From Actinomycetospora callitridis (GTDB taxonomy: Bacteria > Actinomycetota > Actinomycetes > Mycobacteriales > Pseudonocardiaceae), in contig NZ_JAQZAK010000006.1 in NCBI RefSeq assembly GCF_028737265.1, positions 62,001 through 126,000 on the forward strand: a stretch of 64,000 nt of DNA, read 5' to 3'. Below are positions 58,431 through 64,000 of this stretch, one piece after another; position 1 is the stretch's first letter, and each line of letters begins with the position of its first letter. The notes under the pieces are model-generated. The model had not been told where the DNA came from, ran no database searches, and saw nothing but the letters and a program-made list of their open reading frames with translations. Made by a program: the position numbers and the translations under genes.

Positions 58431-58940
58431 GTGCTGGTGCGACGGGAACGACGCGAGGACGTGGACGCGGTCCGGGAGGTCGTCGCGACGGCCTTCGCCG
58501 GGGACGACGGACGGGAGCCGATCGAGGTCGGCCTGCTCGCGAGGCTGCGGGACGACCCCGGCTGGATGCCGGCCTACTCGCTCGTCGCCGAGGAGCCCGA
58601 CGGGCCGGTCGTCGGGCACGTCGTCGCCACCCGCGGCGATGTCGACGGACGGGCCGCCCTCGGCCTGGGCCCGATCGCCGTGCACCCGAAGTGGCAGGGA
58701 CGCGGCGTCGGCTCGGCGCTGGTGCACGCGGTGCTCGGTGCCGCCGAGGGGCGCGACGAGGCGCTCGTGGCCCTGCTCGGCGACCCGGCCTTCTACGGGC
58801 GGTTCGGGTTCCGCCCGGCGAGCGACCTCGGGATCGTCGCGCCCGACCCGGCCTGGGGCGCGTTCTTCCAGGCCCGGCTGCTCGCGGGGCCGGCGCCGCG
58901 CGGCTTCTTCCGCTACGCGGCGCCGTTCGCCGAGCTCTGA
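58431..58940 (+). CDS. GNAT N-acetyltransferase
   Basis: 169-residue acetyl-CoA-dependent acetyltransferase of the YhbS-like subgroup: motif A VHPKWQGRGVGSALV (about 83-97) gives the acetyl-CoA pyrophosphate loop, and FYGRFGFRPAS (about 122-132) is the typical C-terminal strand/helix. GTG at 58431 is the start. Substrate unknown. Its short downstream gap (21 nt) faces the convergent NTF2-like gene. Confidence 0.88.
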   Translation: MLVRRERREDVDAVREVVATAFAGDDGREPIEVGLLARLRDDPGWMPAYSLVAEEPDGPVVGHVVATRGDVDGRAALGLGPIAVHPKWQGRGVGSALVHAVLGAAEGRDEALVALLGDPAFYGRFGFRPASDLGIVAPDPAWGAFFQARLLAGPAPRGFFRYAAPFAEL

Positions 58941-58961
58941 GGGCGGCGCCTGCCGATCCGG

Positions 58962-59360
58962 TCAGGCCTTCCCGACCGCCAGGGCGGCGATCCGCGGCCC
59001 GGCGGGCCCTTCGGCGATGAGGTAGCTCGCCGAGAAGCTCGCGATCTCGGTGTCGTCGGCGGCACGGCGCCGGAACCGCGCCTCGTAGCGGGCGCAGGTG
59101 GCGTTGAGGACCACCGTCACGGAGGCCTCGACCTCCGTGCGGTCGAACCCGGCGTGGCGCAGGCCCTCGATCTGGGCACGGGTGACCCCCAGGACCAGCT
59201 CCGCGTCGTGGAGCCACCCGGTGCCGCCGGGCGAGCTGAGCAGCATGGGGACGCCGTAGAAGCCGAGGACCGCCTCGACGTCGTTGCGCTCCCCGCGGGC
59301 GAGGGCCACGAAGCAGTCCAGGTAGGTGGCGAACCAGAGCTCGACGTCCTCGGAGGTCAC
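58962..59360 (-). CDS. NTF2/SnoaL-like hypothetical protein
   Basis: 132-residue protein with the helix-rich start and beta-rich second half of the NTF2-like fold (ELWFATYLDCFVALARGE; EASVTVVLNATCARYEARFRRR), close in outline to DUF-type NTF2 proteins of actinobacteria. No catalytic residues can be assigned. GTG at 59360; it lies 37 nt downstream of the SRPBCC stop, so it may be the third gene of the ArsR-SRPBCC unit. Confidence 0.75.
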   Translation of the reverse strand: MTSEDVELWFATYLDCFVALARGERNDVEAVLGFYGVPMLLSSPGGTGWLHDAELVLGVTRAQIEGLRHAGFDRTEVEASVTVVLNATCARYEARFRRRAADDTEIASFSASYLIAEGPAGPRIAALAVGKA

Positions 59361-59397
59361 GCCACCATCCTGCCCACCGCCCGCCCACCGGACGTGG

Positions 59398-59877
59398 TCA
59401 GCCGGCGAGGAGCTCGTCGAGGCGCTCGTAGCCCTCGCGCACGCCGTGGTCCATGCCGCTGGAGAGCACCAAGTCGCGGGTCTCCACCGAGTCGTAGAAC
59501 GAGAGGCCCTCGAGGCGGGTCCGGCCGTCGCCGAGGTCGGTGAAGGTCATCGTCTCGAGGCTCACGCCGTCGGGGAAGCCCTCGAAGGTGAAGGTCTGGA
59601 CGATCCGCTCATCGGGCCGGACCTCGTGGAACGAGCCGTAGAACCGGTACTCGCCGTTCTCGTCCCGGTGGGTGTACCGGTAGGCCCCGCCGGTCTCGCA
59701 GTCGTAGCGGTCGATGTCCATCTCCAGCCCGCGGGGGCCCAGCCAGCGCCGCACGAGCTCGGGCTCGACGTGGGCGCGGAAGACGCTCGCGACGGGGGCG
59801 TCGAACTCGCGGGTGATGGTGATGGTCGGGGCGTTCGGGTCCGCCGCGATCGTCGTCTCACGGGTCGTGGTGTTCAT
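59398..59877 (-). CDS. SRPBCC (AHSA1-like) protein
   Basis: 159-residue protein of the START/AHSA1-like fold that encloses hydrophobic ligands: TITREFDAPVASVFRAHVEPELVRRWLGPRG, a region about residues 18-50, with the typical W-GP motif, and the beta-strand run ending in ERLDELLAG. ArsR-SRPBCC pairs are common; the SRPBCC partner may bind the same ligand. ATG at 59877 overlaps the ArsR stop by one base, so they are co-translated. Ligand unknown. Confidence 0.9.
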   Translation of the reverse strand: MNTTTRETTIAADPNAPTITITREFDAPVASVFRAHVEPELVRRWLGPRGLEMDIDRYDCETGGAYRYTHRDENGEYRFYGSFHEVRPDERIVQTFTFEGFPDGVSLETMTFTDLGDGRTRLEGLSFYDSVETRDLVLSSGMDHGVREGYERLDELLAG

Positions 59878-60239
59878 CAGGAAGCTCCTCGTTCGCTGTC
59901 GGGTCGGGGGGTCGGCTGTTCGGTGTCCATCTCGGCGAGGACGTCGTCGAGACGGCGGTAGCGCTCCTCGGCGCGGCGCCGGTAGCGCTCGATCCACTTG
60001 GTCATCAGGTCGAAGACCTCCGCCTCGAGGTGGACCGGCCGTCGCTGCGCCTCGCGGCTACGACTGACGAGGCCCGCCTCCTCCAGCACCTTGAGGTGCT
60101 TGGAGACCGCCTGGACGCTGACGTCGTAGGGCTCGGCGAGCTCGTTGACCGTCGCGTCGGCAGCGGTCAGGCGGGCCACCATGTCGCGCCGGGTGGGGTC
60201 GGCGAGCGCCGAGAACACCCGGGAGAGTTGGTCGTCCAC
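59877..60239 (-). CDS. ArsR family transcriptional repressor
   Basis: 120-residue winged HTH of the ArsR/SmtB family (SALADPTRRDMVARLTAADATVNELAEPYDVSVQAVSKHLKVLEEAGLVSRSREAQRRPVHLE, the HTH about 9-70). No cysteine metal-binding box is present, so it is of the non-metal kind that pairs with SRPBCC proteins. GTG at 60239 is favoured over 60245 because AAGGAG lies 5-6 nt before it. Likely binds the two palindromes in the divergent promoter below. Confidence 0.92.
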   Translation of the reverse strand: MDDQLSRVFSALADPTRRDMVARLTAADATVNELAEPYDVSVQAVSKHLKVLEEAGLVSRSREAQRRPVHLEAEVFDLMTKWIERYRRRAEERYRRLDDVLAEMDTEQPTPRPDSERGAS

Positions 60240-60251
60240 GTCCACTCCTTG

Positions 60252-60314
60252 TTCAACCTTGCGGTTGAGGGAACAGTACCTCGCGCGTCCATCGTGTTCA
60301 ACCCCTGGGTTGAA
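60252..60314. promoter_or_regulatory. Two ArsR-type palindromes
   Basis: TTCAACC-TTGC-GGTTGAG (60252-60269, arms nearly perfect) and TTCAACCC-CT-GGGTTGAA (60297-60314, perfect 8-bp arms). Centres are about 45 bp apart between the divergent arsR and hydrolase starts, fitting control of both directions. Confidence 0.75.
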
Positions 60315-60371
60315 TGAGGGCCGACGATCTTCACGGTGGCGGGCACCGGCGACAGACCCGAGGATGCCGAC

Positions 60372-61310
60372 GTGACCGACCCCCGCATCGACCCCGAGAT
60401 CGCGACCGCGGTCGCCCGCCTGGAGGCCGACGGCTGGCTGCCCCTGCGCCGCGAGACGGTCGCCGAGGCGCGCCGCGTCTACCGGGCCCTGGCGCTCGCG
60501 CGACGCGGCGACGCGGTGACCGAGGTGGGGTGGGTGCACGAGGACGTGGTGTCCGACGCCCTGACGGGGACCGACACCGCCGTCCGGATCTACGAGCCGG
60601 CGGGCGAGCGGCAGGAGATCACGGTGGTCTGGCTGCACGGGGGCGGCTGGGTCCTCGGCGACCTCGAGACCGGCGACGCCTCGGCGCGGCGGGTCTGCGC
60701 CCACCTCGGGGCGACCGTCGTCTCCGTCGACTACCGGCTCGCCCCGGAGCACCCGCACCCCGCGCCGCTCACCGACGCCCACGCCGCGCTCCGCTGGGCC
60801 GCGGCCCGGCGGCCGTCGGACCGTCTCGTCGTCGCCGGGGACAGCGCGGGCGCCGGCCTGGCCGCCGGAACCGCCCTGCTCGCCCGCGACTGGGGTCCGC
60901 AGCTCGACGCGCAGCTCCTGCTCTACCCCGGGCTCGACCCGTCGATGGCGTGCGCGTCGACGGCGGAGAACGCGGACGGACCGTTCCTCACCCGCGCGGA
61001 CCTCGAGTGGTTCTGGGAGCGCTACCTGCCCGATCCCGCGCTGCGCCACGACCCGTCGGTGGCCCTGCCCGAGGCCGCGGGCGACCTGCAGGACGTCGCC
61101 GCGGCCGTCGTCGCCACCGCCGAGCTCGACCCCCTGCGCGACGAGGGCCGGGCCCACGCCGACGCCCTCGAGGCCGCCGGCGTGGCCGTCCGCCGACTGG
61201 AGGGCGCCGGGCTCATCCACGGCTACTTCGGGCTCGCCGTGGCGTCGAGGGCAGCCCGTGAGGAGGGCGACCGGGCCCTCGACGCGCTCCGGGACCTGCT
61301 CACGCGCTGA
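60372..61310 (+). CDS. Alpha/beta hydrolase, hormone-sensitive-lipase family
   Basis: 312-residue esterase: oxyanion HGGGW (about 88-92), nucleophile GDSAG (about 156-160), catalytic Asp in ELDPLRDEG and His in GLIHGYFG, the HSL set. Hydrolyses short acyl esters; true substrate unknown. GTG at 60372 has GAGG 8 nt upstream; the in-frame GTG at 60336 lacks this. Divergent from arsR and likely controlled by it. Confidence 0.9.
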   Translation: MTDPRIDPEIATAVARLEADGWLPLRRETVAEARRVYRALALARRGDAVTEVGWVHEDVVSDALTGTDTAVRIYEPAGERQEITVVWLHGGGWVLGDLETGDASARRVCAHLGATVVSVDYRLAPEHPHPAPLTDAHAALRWAAARRPSDRLVVAGDSAGAGLAAGTALLARDWGPQLDAQLLLYPGLDPSMACASTAENADGPFLTRADLEWFWERYLPDPALRHDPSVALPEAAGDLQDVAAAVVATAELDPLRDEGRAHADALEAAGVAVRRLEGAGLIHGYFGLAVASRAAREEGDRALDALRDLLTR

Positions 61311-61650
61311 GGCCGACACGCGGAAGCCGCCCGACGGCGGCACGTTGCGCCGAAGGGTCGTGGAGCCCTGGATCGTCTGCGAGCCGTCCGTCCAGCGGCC
61401 GCCCACCGTCCGATGGACCGCCCGCCGCGCGACGATCGCCGCTCGCGGGGATGGCCGGGTGCGCATGAGCAACCCGGTCCCGCCCGTCGGACCTCTCGTC
61501 GCCACGACCCGGGGACGGCGCCCGTTCGCGACCTCCGGGGCGCCGGAGGGGCTCGCCGCGGCCATCCGAAGGCTCGCTATGTTGAAACGGTCCGATCACG
61601 GAAAGGTCACGGCGGCACGCTCCCCCGTTGCGCCGCCGGGCCTGTAGTCG
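61311..61650. other. 340-nt intergenic region before secreted SLT gene
   Basis: No convincing gene; open frames here read as Arg-rich shadows. It holds TTGAAA (61582) as a possible -35-like box and the direct repeat at 61594-61612 (next entry). No known riboswitch shape was recognised. Confidence 0.5.
61594..61612 (+). promoter_or_regulatory. 11-bp direct repeat TCACGG (MtrA-like)
   Basis: TCACGG at 61596-61601 and again at 61607-61612, spaced 11 bp, 40 nt before the transglycosylase ATG. Resembles the tandem GTCAC-type sites of the MtrA response regulator, known to control cell-wall hydrolases in actinobacteria. Confidence 0.4.
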
Positions 61651-62523
61651 ATGACGAGCGAGGTGACCGTGCCCCGACACGGCCTAGGCGAGCCGGACAC
61701 CGTTCCGTTCTCCCTGAGCGGTACCCGGACGATGACGCGCGGAACCTCCCGGTTCTCCCCGCGCACCACCCCCGGCACCATCCTCGTGGCCGCCGTCGCC
61801 GCCGGTGCGGTCCTCCCCGCCGTGCAGGCCCTCAGCACGGCCCACGTCGCCGACGCGGAGGCCCCGCAGGCGCCGGACCCCGCGTCGACCACCGCCGCGC
61901 TGTCCCTGGCCTCCCAGCACCGCGCCGCGGGCACCGCGGGCCACTCGAGCTCGGTGAGCCCGATCTCCATGCCGGCCACCTCGACCGGGACCGCGCGGCA
62001 CGCGGCCACCTCGTCGTCCGACGACGAGCCCAGCGCCGGCGACGCCTCCGACGTCTCCTCGATGCTGAAGTCCATCGAGTACGAGCGCGAGAACGGGCCG
62101 CTGGAGTTCGGGCGGCCGTACGAGGCCGGCAACGAGCGCACCCTCGACGGCCAGATCGCCAAGGCGCTCGGGCTCATGGGTCTGCCGCAGCGCCTGGCGC
62201 CGGGCGTCAAGAAGATCATCATGCGCGAGTCCACCGGCAACGCCGACGCGGTCAACGACTGGGACTCGAACGCGGCGAGCGGGACCCCCTCCAAGGGCCT
62301 CATGCAGCTCATCGACACCTCGTTCCGCAACGCGGTGCTGCCCGAGCTCGCCGACCGCGGCATCTTCGACCCGGTCGCCAACATCACCGCGGGCGTCCGC
62401 ACGATGATCGCGAACCACAGCATCGACGACGTCCTGGCCGGCGGCCTGCGGAACTCGTCGGGCAACTACATCGGCTACGGCGGCGCAGCGATCCCCGACG
62501 ACGGCCTGGGCCTCGCCGACTGA
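61651..62523 (+). CDS. Secreted lytic transglycosylase (SLT domain)
   Basis: 290-residue protein: membrane-targeting N-terminus with a signal-peptide-like segment (TILVAAVAAGAVLPAVQALSTAHVADA, about 43-70), a Ser/Thr-rich spacer and a C-terminal SLT domain (about 180-290) with catalytic Glu in MRESTGNADAV and GLMQL. Same family as the two WXG100/SLT proteins near the window start, but it uses a Sec-type signal. ATG at 61651 is plausible; an in-frame ATG before the signal segment (61732) is possible. Confidence 0.8.
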   Translation: MTSEVTVPRHGLGEPDTVPFSLSGTRTMTRGTSRFSPRTTPGTILVAAVAAGAVLPAVQALSTAHVADAEAPQAPDPASTTAALSLASQHRAAGTAGHSSSVSPISMPATSTGTARHAATSSSDDEPSAGDASDVSSMLKSIEYERENGPLEFGRPYEAGNERTLDGQIAKALGLMGLPQRLAPGVKKIIMRESTGNADAVNDWDSNAASGTPSKGLMQLIDTSFRNAVLPELADRGIFDPVANITAGVRTMIANHSIDDVLAGGLRNSSGNYIGYGGAAIPDDGLGLAD

Positions 62524-62555
62524 CATCCCGTGCCCGGTGCGGGTATGCCGGAGCC

Positions 62556-63401
62556 ATGAGCGAACGAACCTGGCTGATCACCGGCGCCTCGCGCGGTCTC
62601 GGCCGCGCCCTCACGGAGACCGTGCTCGAGGCCGGTGACCGGGTGGTGGCCACGGCGCGCGACGCCGGCGCCCTCGACGACCTCACCGCGAAGCACCCCG
62701 AGCGGCTCCTGACCCGCGACCTCGACGTCACCGACCGCGACGCCGTGTTCGCGGTGACCAACCAGGTCGCCGGCGAGACCGGCCGCATCGACGTCCTCGT
62801 CGCCAACGCCGGCTACGGCCTGGCCGGCGGGGTCGAGGAGGTCACCGAGGAGGAGGCCCGCCAGCAGGTCGAGGTGAACCTGTTCGGCGCGCTCTGGTCG
62901 ATGCAGGCCGTGCTGCCGACCATGCGCGCCCAGCGCCGGGGCCACCTGCTGCCCATCTCGAGCATCGGCGGCGTCGGCGCCTTCCCGAACACCGGGCTCT
63001 ACCACGCGACGAAGTGGGGCCTGGAGGGCTTGTCGGAGTCGCTGGCCCAGGAGGTCGAGGCCTTCGGCATCCACGTGACGATCGTCGAGCCGGGCCCGTT
63101 CCGCACCGACTGGAACGGCGGCAGCATGGTGCGCGCGACGCCGATGCACGCCTACGACGACGTCCTCGGGCCGCGCCGGCAGGCGATGGACGGCTCGTCG
63201 GCGTTCACCCAGCCCGGCGACCCCCGCCGCGCGGGCGAGGCGATGATCCGCGTCGTCGACGCCGACGAGCCGCCCCGTCGTCTGCTGCTCGGCGAGTTCG
63301 CGGCGGACCTCGCCCCGAAGCTCTGGTCGCAGCGCATCGACGAGGCCGGGGCCTGGCGCGACGTCGCCGTCGGCGCCGACTTCCCGCCCGACGAGCGCTG
63401 A
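62556..63401 (+). CDS. Short-chain dehydrogenase/reductase
   Basis: 281-residue classical SDR: TGASRGLG cofactor loop (about 10-17), VANAGYG, catalytic Ser-Ser in PISSIGG and YHATK (Tyr-x3-Lys, about 151-155). NAD(P)H preference and substrate cannot be told. ATG at 62556 with GGAG upstream. Stands just after the transglycosylase gene; the gap before the next gene holds dispersed repeat copy B. Confidence 0.93.
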   Translation: MSERTWLITGASRGLGRALTETVLEAGDRVVATARDAGALDDLTAKHPERLLTRDLDVTDRDAVFAVTNQVAGETGRIDVLVANAGYGLAGGVEEVTEEEARQQVEVNLFGALWSMQAVLPTMRAQRRGHLLPISSIGGVGAFPNTGLYHATKWGLEGLSESLAQEVEAFGIHVTIVEPGPFRTDWNGGSMVRATPMHAYDDVLGPRRQAMDGSSAFTQPGDPRRAGEAMIRVVDADEPPRRLLLGEFAADLAPKLWSQRIDEAGAWRDVAVGADFPPDER

Positions 63402-63404
63402 CCC

Positions 63405-63461
63405 GGTCGCAGCGAACGCCCTGTCGGCGTGCTCAGCGGGACGTTCGCTGCTTCTCGGCGC
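63405..63461. repeat. Dispersed repeat copy B, hairpin-forming
   Basis: Starts GGTCGCAGCGAACGCCCTGT and ends GTTCGCTGCTTCTC, like copy A at 54813-54849, with ~20 extra nt in the loop. Arms GCAGCGAACG (63409-63418) and CGTTCGCTGC (63442-63451) pair perfectly. Placed between convergent genes, so it may terminate both. Confidence 0.7.
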
Positions 63462-63477
63462 ACGAAGTCCGCGTTGA

Positions 63478-63864
63478 TCACCGACCGCTGACGGCATCCG
63501 CGAGCTTGCGCATCGCCGAGGCCGCGCTGGGACTGACGATCGGCCCGAGGACCGCGAGGCTGGAGATCAGCGCCGCGGCCTCGGGCAGGTCGAAGCGGAT
63601 CGGCGCGGGGGCGGCGACGCGGGGGAGGCTCACGCCGCCGCTGCGCCCGGGGTGCGCGACGATCGGGACGCCGCTGTCGCGCAGGCGCTCGACGTCGCGG
63701 GCCACGGTGCGGGGCGAGACGCCCAGGTCGCGGGCCAGGTCGGCGAGCTGGAGCCGGGCGCCGCGGGCAGCGTGGAGGCGCTCGATGACGGCCTGCTGGC
63801 GCTCGACGCGGCGCAGAGCGAGGTGGCCGTCGCGCGACGCCGCCGCGAGGGAGTCCCGGGGCAC
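63478..63864 (-). CDS. HTH transcriptional regulator (DeoR/WYL N-terminal type)
   Basis: 128-residue protein with a winged HTH (LQLADLARDLGVSPRTVARDVERLRDSGVPIVAHPGRSGGVSLP, about 38-81), as in YafY/WYL regulators, but without the WYL sensor domain; it is a short, possibly stand-alone form. GTG at 63864 is divergent from the partial gene at 63928 by about 63 nt, suggesting local control. Confidence 0.8.
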   Translation of the reverse strand: MPRDSLAAASRDGHLALRRVERQQAVIERLHAARGARLQLADLARDLGVSPRTVARDVERLRDSGVPIVAHPGRSGGVSLPRVAAPAPIRFDLPEAAALISSLAVLGPIVSPSAASAMRKLADAVSGR

Positions 63865-63927
63865 GCCCGCAGACTAGGCCAGAACACGACACGGGCGTGT
63901 CCGCTTCCGTCCCTAGCGTCGCCCACC

Positions 63928-64000
63928 ATGACCGACACCCACACCGTCGACGGCTTCTTCGCCACCTACGCGCAGGCCCTGCTCGCCCGCGACGAGCAGG
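63928..64000 (+). CDS. Start of NTF2-like protein (partial)
   Basis: ATG at 63928 opens MTDTHTVDGFFATYAQALL; only 24 codons are inside the window. The FATYAQALLARD helix resembles the first helix of NTF2/SnoaL-like proteins. Divergent from the HTH gene, which may control it. Confidence 0.55.
   Translation, partial: MTDTHTVDGFFATYAQALLARDEQ

Noticed and set aside
61258..61647. 129-codon + strand open frame between the hydrolase and the transglycosylase
   Set aside because: It starts inside the hydrolase gene, is Arg/Pro-rich and contains the presumed promoter; no family resemblance.
61311..61650. c-di-AMP (ydaO-type) riboswitch before the secreted transglycosylase
   Set aside because: Such riboswitches occur before actinobacterial wall hydrolases, but no recognisable ydaO core was seen; only a short direct repeat is supportable.

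Overview
The window is very GC-rich chromosomal DNA from an actinobacterium, with dense genes, many GTG starts and many 4-nt start/stop overlaps. HspR-type HAIR operators, a DUF3151 gene beside class II aldolase, WXG100/EspC-type proteins and an actinobacterial Gram-positive type IV secretion-like operon fit the Pseudonocardiales (Pseudonocardia or Actinomycetospora are plausible). The genus is an inference from gene content, not a database match. No transposase, integrase, relaxase, rRNA or CRISPR array was found.

Layout. 1-4635: end of an aminotransferase gene, then two tandem copies of a two-gene unit (EspC-like small helical protein plus WXG100-like/transglycosylase protein); the second copy carries a ~320-residue acidic repeat linker. 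4691-19278: housekeeping block with purD, a lipoprotein phosphodiesterase, purA, fba-DUF3151-FUSC, an ECF-type sigma factor with a proline-rich membrane protein, DedA, and a coupled operon (membrane protein, fused double SDR, pyrE, SpoU methyltransferase). 19399-34194: accessory stretch with ABC-F, MarR plus a rifampicin-phosphotransferase-like enzyme, three methyltransferases, an MFS exporter, a PIG-L deacetylase, an AfsR/SARP regulator and a berberine-bridge-type oxidoreductase. 34319-43349: heat-shock block with clpB, a globin/reductase fusion, and dnaK-grpE-dnaJ-hspR with HAIR operators. 43378-51774: six-gene operon resembling a Gram-positive conjugation/type IV secretion core (pilin-like or small membrane protein, PrgI-like, VirB4, VirB6, VirB8/TcpC-like, VirB1-like hydrolase). 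52228-64000: membrane Fe-S reductase, dcd, a diguanylate cyclase, an orphan epimerase-fold protein, tRNA-Gly(CCC), GNAT, an ArsR-SRPBCC unit divergent from a hormone-sensitive-lipase-type hydrolase, a secreted transglycosylase, an SDR and an HTH regulator.

How it works together. HspR, the last gene of dnaK-grpE-dnaJ-hspR, probably represses its own operon and clpB: one HAIR-like site precedes clpB and three, spaced 53-54 bp apart, precede dnaK. The gene set purA, fba, DedA, TrmH, pyrE, a membrane protein, clpB and a globin-reductase recalls the M. tuberculosis Rv0350-Rv0385 neighbourhood (from memory), but here about 15 kb of accessory genes lies between the Rv0383c-like gene and clpB. Inside that stretch, CTGTC-type direct repeats at 11- or 22-bp spacing sit at three promoters, suggesting a small AfsR/SARP regulon. 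The secretion-like operon has the channel, ATPase and wall-opening parts but no relaxase or coupling protein in view, so its cargo is an open question.
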